From Senimuribacter intestinalis (GTDB lineage Bacteria; Bacillota; Clostridia; Peptostreptococcales; Anaerovoracaceae): a stretch of DNA of 64,000 nt. The stretch lies in assembly GCA_943192975.1 (NCBI GenBank), contig CALPCJ010000015.1, positions 10,938 through 74,937 of the forward strand, in the 5' to 3' direction. The position numbers were made by a program, and so were the translations under genes. Positions 41,701 to 49,713 of this stretch are shown in pieces; position 1 is the stretch's first letter, and each line of letters starts with the position of its first letter. The notes beneath the pieces were generated by a model. That model saw only the letters and a program-made list of their open reading frames with translations. It had not been told where the DNA came from and did no database searches.

Positions 41701-41903
41701 TCCCTAAAATTTCTGAAGACATTCACATTGTTATTAATACGCCGAAAGCCATCAATAAGATTGGCGCAGATACATTTCCAATTAGGCGTGCAGCGATTGA
41801 GCACGGCTTGCCGGTGCTGACCTGTATGGATACAGCTTGGGCATTTGCAAAAGCAGTGAAACAGAAACAGGAAGGCGCACAGCTGACATACGAAGCGCTG
41901 TAA
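38727..41903 (+). CDS. carB: Carbamoyl-phosphate synthase, large subunit
   Basis: A 1058-residue subunit with the typical duplicated ATP-grasp architecture. The two synthetase halves open with VLIIGSGPIIIGQAAEFDY and ILVVGSGPIRIGQGIEFDY, each contains a VIRPAYTLGG or VVRPSFVIGG loop and an EVNPR motif, and a C-terminal MGS-like allosteric domain (about 930-1058) follows. Length is normal (about 1060-1070). The allosteric domain would sense ornithine or UMP in other bacteria. No frameshifts are seen. Confidence 0.97.
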   Translation: MPRDFTLKKVLIIGSGPIIIGQAAEFDYAGTQACKAISEEGIETILINSNPATIMTDQGIADKVYLEPITEEAVEQILAKERPDGVLAGFGGQTGLNLAMALDEKGVFEKYGVRLLGVNKESIHKAEDREAFKALMLQTGHPIPPSTIATSLEECKVFVEEIGYPVIIRPAYTLGGTGGGIAHNDEELEHFCQLGIEKSAIGQILLEKSVAGWKEVEYEVIRDGKNNCIIICSMENLDPVGVHTGDSIVVAPTQTLTDGQYQMLRDASLSIIRKLEIEGGCNVQFALNPDKDEYIVIEVNPRVSRSSALASKAAGYPIAKIAAKIAIGYSLDELKNYVTESSSACFEPALDYCVVKFPKWPFDKFRTASRKLGTQMKATGEIMAIDRNFESALLKAIASLETEGTGLRVPYVTGLSDSRLMEKLLACDDERIFCIAEAFRRGLAGVEEIFELTQIDRWFLYKIEGIVLMEKTLQSEEITADLVRVAEQRGFTDDEILGLTGMEREVLQDIRLYHDIYPVYKVVDTCAGEFDAVTPYYYSSYGGENESVKSTHEKILVVGSGPIRIGQGIEFDYCCVQGVWALKELGYESIIINNNPETVSTDFDTADKLYFEPLHTDDVMNVIKQERPEGVILQFGGQTSLNLASKLAARSIKILGTQNKYIDLAEDREKFSSLLDLLDIAAPKGCAVRNQEEAFEAVERLGYPLVVRPSFVIGGRAMQVVYSDEELRKYLKEAVKLSHEHPVLIDKYVEGKEIEVDAVADGEDVLIPGIMEHIERTGVHSGDSCTVYPTYSLPEEVLQELLFATKRICRALHIVGLVNIQYVWDGERIYVIEVNPRASRTVPILSKVTKVPMVKLAVAVMTGNKLVDLGYGTGIYPAQNYYAVKVPVFSDAKLTDVDVAVGPEMKSTGEVLGIDTDLDKAIYKGFLGTGTQIPTGGGVFISLKDHDKTEESAAVIKDYMDMGFVLYASAGTAVYLKKYGIKAAVIDYRDVIPKISEDIHIVINTPKAINKIGADTFPIRRAAIEHGLPVLTCMDTAWAFAKAVKQKQEGAQLTYEAL

Positions 41904-42041
41904 TTGATAAAAATAAACATGGGAGGCTGTATCATTTTGAAACAGTCTCTTGTTTATGGGCAATTTTCTGAAAAGAACATTGAAAAAATTGCGGAAAAAT
42001 GGCATAATAATAAAATATAACATAATACTAGAGAAAGGAAT

Positions 42042-42086
42042 ATGCGTAAACCGCGCGACATAGAAGCAGCGCGGCGCATGAAATGA
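42042..42086 (+). CDS. 14-residue leader ORF, arginine-rich, coupled to permease
   Basis: MRKPRDIEAARRMK, preceded by AGAAAGGAAT and ending in TGA that overlaps the permease ATG (ATGA at 42083-42086). Four of 14 residues are Arg. CCGCGC (42051-42056) can pair with GCGCGG (42069-42074) across the ORF. The permease itself has no other good ribosome site, so translation is probably coupled. The region 41904-42041 contains only a weak hairpin (AGGCTGT/ACAGTCT near 41924-41950). Confidence 0.5.
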   Translation: MRKPRDIEAARRMK

Positions 42087-43459
42087 AAATGGAGATATTG
42101 GCACCGATTTTGGCGGTATTGATTTTTGTGGGCATGTTTGTCATGATTGTCCTGGAAAAATTTGAACGTCATTACATTACGTTAGTTAGCGGCGCACTAG
42201 TTTTGGTACTGGTTTTTGGTCTTTGTATGCGGGATATGGACGCCGTGCTGCAAACCCTGAGTCTGGATAGCCTGTTTGAGTCCGGTTTCTGGATAGGAGA
42301 AGGGGAAGAAGGCTCTATGGGAATCAACTGGGCAACGATCATTTTTATTACAGGAATGATGGTTATGGTAGAAGGTCTTGGAGAAGCAGGATTCTTCCAC
42401 TGGCTTTGTCTGCTTCTTGCCAGAATGGTCAACTATCGTGTGACACCGCTTTTAATTTGTTTTATGTGCATTTCTGCAGGACTTGCCATGTTTATCGACA
42501 GCATTACCGTAGTACTTTTTTTAGCTGCAGTGACTGTGGATTTGGGAAAACTTCTCAAATTTAATCCAATTCCTATGGTGATTGCAGAAATTTTCTGTGC
42601 TAACCTGGGAGGCGCAGCAACCATGAGCGGAGACCCACCGAATATTATTATAGGAACAGCTTTAGGCTATACTTTTACTGACTTTGCCAGAAATACAGGG
42701 CTGATTGTAGCAATCTGTTTTGTTGTTATCGTGGCCTACTTCCTTCTCATATTCAGAAAGGAACTGAAAGCAACCGATTCTATGGATAGAAGCGGTTTAT
42801 CCTGTCCGGAGCCGGCAACAGCAATTCACAACAAAAAACTGTTTATCTATGCAGTGGTTATTTTCATTGGCGCTATTGTTCTTCTGATGACCCATGCCCA
42901 GACTGGTCTTACTGTTGCCACAATCGGCGTCATTATGGCGGTGGTTACGATACTTGGAATGATCGTGCTGGAAGATAAGAAAAAGACTGTTGAAGTGCTG
43001 AAAAAAGTAGACTATAAGACGCTGCTTTTTTTCATCGGACTATTTGTTTCTGTAGGAGGATTAGAGGAAACAGGCATACTGGAACTGATGGCGCAGGGCA
43101 TTATGAATATCTGTCAAGGCAATATCAAGCTGATTTTACTGGTCATTCTGCTGCTGTCAGCTGTGTGCAGCGCACTAGTGGACAATATTCCGTTTGCAGC
43201 AACTATGATTCCGGTGATCAAGTCTATCTCTGCGGCGCAGGGTATCAATCTGTCTATGCTGGCATGGACGTTGGCACTGGGGACCGACTTTGGCGGTAAT
43301 GCAACACCAATTGGCGCTTCTGCTAATGTGGTAGGAACCTCTATCGCAGCCAAGGAAGGACACCCGATTGGATGGGGCACCTATTGTAAGTACTGCGTAC
43401 CGGGCACGATTTTAATTATCGGAATATCTCTGTTGTGTCTGTACGCAAGATATGTATAG
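42083..43459 (+). CDS. ArsB/NhaD/SLC13 ion-transporter superfamily permease
   Basis: A 458-residue membrane protein with about 11 hydrophobic helices, of the ion transporter superfamily that includes ArsB, NhaD and CitM-like permeases. Characteristic segments: LAMFIDSITVVLFLAAVTVD, the half-site NLGGAATMSGDPPNIIIGTA, and the second half-site DFGGNATPIGASANVVGTS with VDNIPFAATMIPVI before it. The transported ion (anion, carboxylate or Na+/H+) cannot be told. Its start overlaps the stop of a 14-codon leader ORF. It is followed by a cytidylate-kinase-like gene 24 bases on. Confidence 0.85.
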   Translation: MKMEILAPILAVLIFVGMFVMIVLEKFERHYITLVSGALVLVLVFGLCMRDMDAVLQTLSLDSLFESGFWIGEGEEGSMGINWATIIFITGMMVMVEGLGEAGFFHWLCLLLARMVNYRVTPLLICFMCISAGLAMFIDSITVVLFLAAVTVDLGKLLKFNPIPMVIAEIFCANLGGAATMSGDPPNIIIGTALGYTFTDFARNTGLIVAICFVVIVAYFLLIFRKELKATDSMDRSGLSCPEPATAIHNKKLFIYAVVIFIGAIVLLMTHAQTGLTVATIGVIMAVVTILGMIVLEDKKKTVEVLKKVDYKTLLFFIGLFVSVGGLEETGILELMAQGIMNICQGNIKLILLVILLLSAVCSALVDNIPFAATMIPVIKSISAAQGINLSMLAWTLALGTDFGGNATPIGASANVVGTSIAAKEGHPIGWGTYCKYCVPGTILIIGISLLCLYARYV

Positions 43460-43483
43460 AGATAAAACAGAAAGGAAATTCCA

Positions 43484-44083
43484 ATGAAAAAACAACTGAT
43501 TATTACGATTGGAAGAGAAAGCGGAAGCGGCGGACATGAAGTTGCAAAGCAGCTGTCAGAAGCGTTTCGCATTCCGTTTTACGATAAAGAAAAAATCCAG
43601 CAGCTTGTCGCCAAGGAAACCGGTTACGAGTTGGAACTGGTAAAGAAGATGGATGAAAAACCTGTAAGTAGACTGTTTTCCAGAAGATTTGATGATTTTT
43701 CCACATCCGTGCCCGAACATGTGGCTAGAAAAACCTTTGAAATCGTGCAGACCATGGCGAAAGAAGGGAAATCCTTTGTTCTTGTGGGCCGCTGCGGAGA
43801 ATATATCCTCCGGGATAATCCTAACATGGTCAGCTTTTTTATCAACGGCAAAAAAGAAGCGAAAATAAAAAGACTGATAGAGACGGAAGGCTGTGACGCC
43901 CATGAAGCAGCCGGTCTGATGAAACAGCGCGACGCAGTCAGAAAGACATATCATAACTATTATTGTGATACTAAGTGGGGAGATTCCCGGGGATATAATC
44001 TGGTGATTAACTCCTCCGTCCTGGGACTTGAGAAGAGCGTAAAAGTGCTGACAAATTTTGTAGAAGAGTTCATGGAAGGATAA
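43484..44083 (+). CDS. Cytidylate kinase-like family protein
   Basis: A 199-residue P-loop kinase-fold protein of the cytidylate-kinase-like (AAA_26) family. It opens MKKQLIITIGRESGSGGHEV (Walker A variant), then IPFYDKEKIQQLVAKE, and has VLVGRCGEYIL and RDAVRKTYHNYYCDTKWGD near the C-terminus. The housekeeping cmk is usually about 220 residues and has a different lid, so this is the accessory family often found beside transporter genes; its substrate is unknown. AGAAAGGA precedes the ATG. Confidence 0.88.
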   Translation: MKKQLIITIGRESGSGGHEVAKQLSEAFRIPFYDKEKIQQLVAKETGYELELVKKMDEKPVSRLFSRRFDDFSTSVPEHVARKTFEIVQTMAKEGKSFVLVGRCGEYILRDNPNMVSFFINGKKEAKIKRLIETEGCDAHEAAGLMKQRDAVRKTYHNYYCDTKWGDSRGYNLVINSSVLGLEKSVKVLTNFVEEFMEG

Positions 44084-44086
44084 AAG

Positions 44087-44120
44087 TAAGGCTGCCATGC
44101 CGGCAGCCTTAAATTTTTTT
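44087..44120. terminator. Terminator between convergent kinase-like gene and argG
   Basis: TAAGGCTGCC (44087-44096), 5-base loop, GGCAGCCTTA (44102-44111), then a T-run on plus. On the minus strand the tract after the stem is only moderately T-rich. Confidence 0.88.
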
Positions 44121-44127
44121 GAGGATA

Positions 44128-45396
44128 TTATTCTACGAAAGAACCGCCCTTAAAGATCTTTTTGCCCAGTTCTTTTTGTGCTTCAGGAACGCCCTCCAGG
44201 TTTTGCTTCTGGATTGCTCTGATTTTCAGCGGCAGAGAGAATAGGTTGATAAAGCCTTCTGCATCGCTCTGATTGTACACTTCATCTTCGCTAAATGTTG
44301 CGAACTCTTCGTTGTATAAGGAATATGGAGATTTACTTGCAACAGGCCAAGCGGTGCCCTTGTAAAGTTTCATCCTTACCGTACCGGTTACCAGCTTTTG
44401 TGTTTCGTCTACAAATGCGGAAATGGCTTCACGGAGCGGTGTAAACCAAAGACCGTCGTAAACCAGCTGCGCAAATTTCTGAGAGACAATGTTGCGGTAC
44501 TGCAGGGTATCTCTGTCTAAAATGAGTTTTTCCAGGTCTTTATGCGCTGCGAATAAAATGGTGCCGCCCGGCGTTTCGTATACGCCTCTGGATTTCATGC
44601 CGACCAGACGGTTTTCGATGATATCAATGGTCCCGACGCCGTTCTCGCTGCCTAATTTATTTAACTCGGTTAAAAGCTCAATTGGACCCATTTTCTTTCC
44701 ATCTATAGCAACAGGGATGCCTTTTTCAAAATCAATTTCTACATAAGTCGGAGTGTCAGGTGCGTCCTCTGGCGTCTTTGAAAGTACGTGGATGTCAGGC
44801 TTATGCTCGTTCCATGGGTTTTCCAGATTGCCGCCTTCGTGACTAATGTGCCAGATGTTTTCGTCTCTGGAATAAATTTTTTCTACAGTCTGTGCAATCG
44901 GAATGTTGTGCTGATGCGCATATTCAATACACTGTTCACGAGACTGTAGATCCCAGATTCGCCAAGGTGCGATGATTTTGATAGCAGGATTCAGTGCATG
45001 AATAGTGGACTCAAAACGAACCTGGTCGTTACCTTTTCCGGTACAGCCGTGGGCAATGGTAAAAGCACCTTCAGCTTCAGCGATTTCTACCAGTTTCTTC
45101 GCCTGCAGCGGTCTTGCCATGGAAGTACCCAGCAGATAGTCGTTTTCATAGATTGCGTCTGCTTTTAAAGTTGGATAGATAAAGTCGGTAATGAATTCTT
45201 CCTGAATATCTAATATGTAGGCTTTGTCTGCGCCAGTAGCGTAGGCTTTCTTTTCAATTGCATCGAAGTCTTCCTTCTGCCCGGTGTTGCAGCAGACTGC
45301 GATAACTTCGCAGTTATAGTTCTCTTTTAACCATGCGATGATGATGGATGTGTCCAGACCGCCGGAATAGGCAAGGACGATTTTTTCTTTTGCCAT
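44128..45396 (-). CDS. argG: Argininosuccinate synthase
   Basis: A 422-residue ATP-dependent ligase joining citrulline and aspartate. The N-terminal PP-loop VLAYSGGLDTSIIIAWLKEN, the HGCTGKGNDQVRFE citrulline/aspartate site and SREQCIEYA are characteristic. Length is slightly above the usual 400. No argH is next to it. Citrulline could come from arcA or from arcB acting anabolically. The promoter has an ARG-box-like sequence, so arginine repression is likely. Confidence 0.97.
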   Translation of the reverse strand: MAKEKIVLAYSGGLDTSIIIAWLKENYNCEVIAVCCNTGQKEDFDAIEKKAYATGADKAYILDIQEEFITDFIYPTLKADAIYENDYLLGTSMARPLQAKKLVEIAEAEGAFTIAHGCTGKGNDQVRFESTIHALNPAIKIIAPWRIWDLQSREQCIEYAHQHNIPIAQTVEKIYSRDENIWHISHEGGNLENPWNEHKPDIHVLSKTPEDAPDTPTYVEIDFEKGIPVAIDGKKMGPIELLTELNKLGSENGVGTIDIIENRLVGMKSRGVYETPGGTILFAAHKDLEKLILDRDTLQYRNIVSQKFAQLVYDGLWFTPLREAISAFVDETQKLVTGTVRMKLYKGTAWPVASKSPYSLYNEEFATFSEDEVYNQSDAEGFINLFSLPLKIRAIQKQNLEGVPEAQKELGKKIFKGGSFVE

Positions 45397-45430
45397 AGTG
45401 TGTTCCTCCGAATATGTAAATATTTATAAT

Positions 45431-45486
45431 CGTGAATAAAAATTAATCAGTGCATGTAATATACCACACCTGCCTGAATAAATCAA
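45431..45486 (-). promoter_or_regulatory. argG promoter with ARG-box-like operator
   Basis: On the minus strand: TTGATT (complement of 45481-45486), 17-base spacer, TATATT (complement of 45458-45463). The sequence GTGAATAAAAATTAATC (45432-45448, plus orientation) resembles the ArgR/AhrC box TGAAT-4-ATTCA with one off position, and covers the start-site region. Confidence 0.6.
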
Positions 45487-45649
45487 GGTTTTTTTGTATT
45501 AAAATAATAAAATGTGTAAAAAAATGCATTCTGATATACAAAATAGGATCGTAAAGCGCTTTTTGTAAAAAATCGGAAGACCCTACAAAAATATAACAAA
45601 AATCTAACCTCCTATGGCTATAATGTGAAATATAAAATGAGAAAAGTAC

Positions 45650-45678
45650 TTGCGGATAAAGTATAGGGCAGGTACAAT
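45650..45678 (+). promoter_or_regulatory. Possible promoter of secreted repeat-protein gene
   Basis: TTGCGG (45650-45655), 17-base spacer, TACAAT (45673-45678). A TATAAT at 45619-45624 without a good -35 is an alternative. The AT-rich stretch 45487-45649 otherwise shows nothing. Confidence 0.4.
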
Positions 45679-45738
45679 AATATTAAACAAGAAAGACCTT
45701 TGTAGAACATTAAGTAAATCATTAAGGAGGAAAAAGAA

Positions 45739-47688
45739 ATGAAAAAACTATTAACTTCACTGTTATGCGTAGTGATGGTAATGGCGTTCATGCCGGCAAT
45801 GGCTTTTGCTGCTGAAGAAGTTGCAGCATCTTTACCGGCAGCAGAAAATGGTGTCATCACTCTGGAAAGTGACGTTGTACTGAGTGAGACAGCGACTTTT
45901 AGCAAAAACGTAACGATCAACGGCAATGGTTATACCATCAGTCCGGCTAGAGACGGACAATTTACCGGCGCAAACCTGATTGCAGTTACTGGCGGCACTG
46001 CAACTCTCAATAATGTGAGAGTGGATGCAGTTGGCGCTTGCAGAGCGGTTCTGGTAAAAGCAGGTAAACTGGTTGTTGATGGAAACTCCTATATCACTGG
46101 AGGTAAAGCAAGCAGCTATGCCCATGGTGTATATGTAACTGGAAAAGCTGAATTTGAACTGAAGAGCGGTACGATTTCCGGCAACACTGGAACAAATGTT
46201 AACGCAGATTACTACGATGAATACAGCAAAGATTTATGGATTGGCGCTAATGCAAAAGCAGATATTTCCGGTGGTGCTGTAGGTTATGTATTTGTAAATG
46301 CAAACGGCTACTCTGGTCAGAACAAAGGCGGTCTGACTGTTTCCGGCGGTTCTGTCACTAACCTGTACGCAGAAACTGCTGATGGATATGATGCTGACTG
46401 CATCGTAAATGGCGGAACAGTTGAAAATGCTATGGTAAGTTCTGCAGCAAATTTGCAGTCCTTGGTAAATGCAATAGGTATTAAGACAATTCAGCTGAGA
46501 ACTGATATGGATGTAAATCTGGTAATTCCGGCTGAAGCAGACTTTACACTTGATTTAAACGGCAAGACTCTTAATGGCGGAACAGTAAAAGGCAAAGCAA
46601 CAATTACTAACTATGGTAAAGTTGTAATCAACGGAAACGGAACTATTAAGCGTGAGGACAACAACACCTCTGGATATTATACGATTAATAACCATGGAAC
46701 CATGTCCATTAATAGCGGAACTGTAATCAACAACTCCAACAACTCTTCTTTGATTAGAAATGCTGGTCTGGCTTCCGATAAGGACAAGAATGTAACACTG
46801 AATATCAACGGTGGAACGATTGAACAGAAAGAGTTTAACGCAGTAAAGAATGATGACTATGGCAAACTGAATATCAATGGTGGAACAATCACCAGCGAAC
46901 ACTATGCCGTACAGAACTGGAGCAACGCAACTATTCAAGGTGCAACCATCAACGGCGGTGTTTATACTGGTGCATGGGACGATACTATCGGAGCAGGAGA
47001 TACTGCTATCAGCACAGGTACAACTGTTAAGGGTGATGTTGTAACTGAAGTTTTCGGCAGCGGTGTAACAGGTAAACCGGAAGTACGCATTTATGCTGGT
47101 ACAATTGAAGGAAAACTGAATGTTACAGAACAGTCTGATGTAAGAGTTTACGGTGGTAAATTCGCTGATAAAAATGCAGCTGAATACATTGTAGGTAATC
47201 GTGAGATGGATGCAGATGGTAATGTTGTAGCTAAACAGCCTGAAACTCCGGTAACTCCAAATCCAGGTCCAGTTGGTCCTTCAGAGCCGGTAAATCCTGA
47301 TACACCGGAACCACCGGTTGACATTGAAGATCCTGATACTCCGCTAGGACCTCTTCCTGACGAAGAAGTAGCCGCAGCAGTAAAAAGTGCAAAGATAAAG
47401 ACTACTTCCAAGTTGGTTACTGTAAAAGGCAAGAAAGCAATCAAACTCTCCTGGAAGGGTGCTGAGGACTTAGAGTTAGATGGATATGAAGTATTCAGAT
47501 CTGTTAAGAAGAATTCCGGATACGGAAAAGTTAAGTATTTTGGACCTACTTCCAAAACCACTTACACTAACACTAAGGAACTGAAAAAAGGCAAGACCTA
47601 CTATTACAAAGTAAGAGGTTACAAGATGGTTGGAGGCCAGAAAGTTTACACTGCATGGTCAACAAAAGCTTGGAGAACTGTTAAATAG
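45739..47688 (+). CDS. Secreted beta-helix-like repeat protein with C-terminal Fn3-like domain
   Basis: A 649-residue secreted protein. The signal peptide (MKKLLTSLLCVVMVMAFMPA, cleavage near AFAAEE) is followed by about 450 residues of Gly/Asn-rich short repeats with alternating hydrophobics (LNINGGTIEQKE, LNINGGTITSEH), the pattern of a right-handed parallel beta-helix. A proline-rich linker (PVTPNPGPVGPSEPVNPDTP) leads to an Fn3-like module (IKLSWKGAEDLELDGYEVFR ... TYYYKVRGYKMVGGQKVY). No catalytic site or sorting signal is visible. It is probably a surface or matrix protein. TAAGGAGG lies upstream. Confidence 0.82.
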   Translation: MKKLLTSLLCVVMVMAFMPAMAFAAEEVAASLPAAENGVITLESDVVLSETATFSKNVTINGNGYTISPARDGQFTGANLIAVTGGTATLNNVRVDAVGACRAVLVKAGKLVVDGNSYITGGKASSYAHGVYVTGKAEFELKSGTISGNTGTNVNADYYDEYSKDLWIGANAKADISGGAVGYVFVNANGYSGQNKGGLTVSGGSVTNLYAETADGYDADCIVNGGTVENAMVSSAANLQSLVNAIGIKTIQLRTDMDVNLVIPAEADFTLDLNGKTLNGGTVKGKATITNYGKVVINGNGTIKREDNNTSGYYTINNHGTMSINSGTVINNSNNSSLIRNAGLASDKDKNVTLNINGGTIEQKEFNAVKNDDYGKLNINGGTITSEHYAVQNWSNATIQGATINGGVYTGAWDDTIGAGDTAISTGTTVKGDVVTEVFGSGVTGKPEVRIYAGTIEGKLNVTEQSDVRVYGGKFADKNAAEYIVGNREMDADGNVVAKQPETPVTPNPGPVGPSEPVNPDTPEPPVDIEDPDTPLGPLPDEEVAAAVKSAKIKTTSKLVTVKGKKAIKLSWKGAEDLELDGYEVFRSVKKNSGYGKVKYFGPTSKTTYTNTKELKKGKTYYYKVRGYKMVGGQKVYTAWSTKAWRTVK

Positions 47689-47734
47689 TTTCTGGCAAAT
47701 AGAATGAAAATAATTTAAGTGATAAATGAACGAA

Positions 47735-47770
47735 GAAGCTGTCTCAAAGTAAAATGAGACAGCTTCTTTT
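47735..47770 (+). terminator. Terminator after secreted repeat-protein gene
   Basis: GAAGCTGTCTCA (47735-47746) and TGAGACAGCTTC (47755-47766), then TTTT. It also forms the left end of repeat copy 2. Confidence 0.9.
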
Positions 47771-48252
47771 CGCTTTTGGGTCAGCAGCCTCTTTAAGCGG
47801 TTAATCTAATAGAAAAAGAATCGAGATATGCCCATAATTTGCCCCGCGCCAATTTTGGGCTTGATTTCTGTATACATGGCGCATACATATGAGGAAGTGC
47901 CATGTAGAAAAGTTTTTTTAGAAAAAATGGCGGCGGCAGAAAGAAATGCAGACAGATAGCCAGAAAAACTTTAGCGTCCTATAGTAAAATATCAAAAAAG
48001 TGGATATCAGGCAGCAGGTGCGCGCCAGTTTTTTAGAAAATGAATCCCAATATGGCGTTTGGCGGATGGCTGGCGCCATGTATACAAAAAAACGCTTAGA
48101 AGATGGCGGTTTTCATGGGGTGGACGCCGGATATCCAAAAAAATCTTGAGATTATGGCGCGCCGGTTTCTCTGCAGCACAGGCTATTACATATTAATCAT
48201 ATTAAATCAGATTGAACTGCATCCCGGCATTTAATCTGGATTCTTTTTCACT
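47735..48252. repeat. Dispersed ~0.5 kb non-coding repeat, copy 2
   Basis: Second copy of the element at 21842-22391 in the same orientation. GTATACATGGCGC (47870-47882) and its reverse complement (48073-48085) are conserved, as are the A-rich TATACAAAAAAA and GATTATGGCGCGCCGG blocks. Differences include one-base indels, so no protein frame is conserved. It contains GCGCCA/TGGCGC-type stems but no transposase and no clear target duplication. Confidence 0.85.
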
Positions 48253-48473
48253 TCAATGTGAAATAATCTCTTTGATTTTGTCTTGCACTATTGCCTTATA
48301 TTTACATTAAAGTGGTGCGGATTTTTATATTCTATCGATAAAACTTCTTTTTTGCAAAAAAATTGTCGAAATTTCAAAAAGTACCCTGAGAGTTCCTTTT
48401 CAAAATGGTAAAAAAGAGATACACTAAAGGAACCGCTATTTAGCGAAAAACAAAAAGAAAGCGAGAAGGAGAG
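48253..48473. other. Intergenic region upstream of sigma-factor gene
   Basis: AT-rich. I see no consensus sigma-A promoter. An autoregulated ECF promoter would be expected here (a GTACCC...GAGAG block at 48383-48396 is the only GC-rich patch), but no motif can be assigned. Confidence 0.3.
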
Positions 48474-49136
48474 TTGACAGAAAAAGAACTTTCAGAAAGA
48501 AGAGCAGTACTTTGTGAGAAATATGACAAGATACTGGGATTAACTTATCACTTTGGTGTGGCAGACAGCGACAGAGATGATGTTGTGCAGGAAGTGTTTG
48601 TTGCAGCTTATTTACATTTGCATCAGCTGCGGGACATAGAGAGCATGGATTCTTGGTTGTATAAAATTGCCATGAGAAAAGCGGGACGAATCGGAAGGAA
48701 AAGTAAAAGGCGAGAAGACAAAGAGCTTTTGTACGAATCCTGTGAGCAGGAGCTTGACAGGATTAGCGCAGAAGAATATGCGTCAAAGATAGACTTCAGC
48801 GATGAAGACATCTTTGAAATGGTAAATAGTCTGAAGCCGCCAGCGCCGGAAATAATCAGACTCCGCTATGTATCGGAATTGAGCATGGTGGAGATAGCAA
48901 AGCTTTTAAAGATGAATTACAATTCGGTGAAAACGATAGAACGCAGAGCGAAAAAAGAACTGGAGAAAATGATAAGTGAGGGAAAGCATGAAACGAGAAG
49001 AGAGAGAAAACCTGAAGAAGAACGAGCAGAAGTTTATGGAGGAGATAGGAGCGGCACTGAAGAGACACGAAAAGAAGACAAAACTAGACGCAGAGGTGTT
49101 GGAAGGCTGGGTCACAGCTGCCAGGGAGAAGAGTAG
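48474..49136 (+). CDS. ECF-type RNA polymerase sigma factor
   Basis: A 220-residue sigma-70 family factor: region 2 (DDVVQEVFVAAYLHLHQLRD, SWLYKIAMRKAGR) and region 4 (PPAPEIIRLRYVSELSMVEI, KLLKMNYNSVKTIERRAKKE). The only start that keeps region 2 complete is the TTG at 48474, two bases after AAGGAG, which is short spacing. The canonical fold ends near residue 168. The last ~50 residues (ETRRERKPEEERAEVYGG...) are charged, low-complexity and read across the anti-sigma gene, so they may be a read-on extension after loss of the original stop. Confidence 0.8.
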   Translation: MTEKELSERRAVLCEKYDKILGLTYHFGVADSDRDDVVQEVFVAAYLHLHQLRDIESMDSWLYKIAMRKAGRIGRKSKRREDKELLYESCEQELDRISAEEYASKIDFSDEDIFEMVNSLKPPAPEIIRLRYVSELSMVEIAKLLKMNYNSVKTIERRAKKELEKMISEGKHETRRERKPEEERAEVYGGDRSGTEETRKEDKTRRRGVGRLGHSCQGEE

Positions 49137-49704
49137 AGCTAGGAAGAGGAAGTATATGGCTGCGATATCCTGTGTTGTGATTGTTTGCGCAGGTACTTTT
49201 AGTGCAATGAACTTGCTGGTGCCGGATGCTGCAATTGCTGGGAAAAACGGTCCGGTTACAATGGAGGATGGAAACAGCACAATTGTAAAAAATAATGCTG
49301 AAGACCCGGGAGCAAACTTAGGCGGCGATACGATGATTGAAACAGAATGGGATAAGGTTGCAACTATAAAGAAAAACTATCCGGACTTGCTGATTCCAGG
49401 CTACGTGCCAGAGGGATATGAGTTTAAAGAGCTGCGGGTAGAGGTGACGGAGTTTTTTAGCTCATATAGTTATATGTATACAAGTGAGGATGGTGTAATT
49501 AAATTCGTACAAGTAACAGGAGCAGAAGTGAAAATAATAAATGATTATAATTATCTTATAGAAACAGAAAAAGGAATAGAACTTAGAATGAAGGAAGATG
49601 AAAAGCGTAATGCGAATTTTCTTCTGGATAATAATGTGTGTACCATTGAAGGAGAACTATCAGAGCAAGAATTCGGGAACATCGCTGATAACTTAGAGAG
49701 ATGA
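48988..49704 (+). CDS. Anti-sigma factor-like membrane protein with DUF4367-type domain
   Basis: A 238-residue single-pass membrane protein. The cytoplasmic N-terminus (about 50 residues, helical and charged, the expected sigma-binding part) is followed by a TM helix (YMAAISCVVIVCAGTFSAMN), a linker, and an extracytoplasmic domain of the DUF4367 type (LLIPGYVPEGYEFKELRVEV ... CTIEGELSEQEFGNIADNLE). It overlaps the sigma gene by 149 bases in another frame. The start is the ATG at 48988; a GTG at 48976 is an alternative. It presumably holds the sigma factor inactive until an envelope signal arrives. Confidence 0.75.
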   Translation: MKREERENLKKNEQKFMEEIGAALKRHEKKTKLDAEVLEGWVTAAREKSRARKRKYMAAISCVVIVCAGTFSAMNLLVPDAAIAGKNGPVTMEDGNSTIVKNNAEDPGANLGGDTMIETEWDKVATIKKNYPDLLIPGYVPEGYEFKELRVEVTEFFSSYSYMYTSEDGVIKFVQVTGAEVKIINDYNYLIETEKGIELRMKEDEKRNANFLLDNNVCTIEGELSEQEFGNIADNLER

Positions 49705-49713
49705 TGAGTCTCT

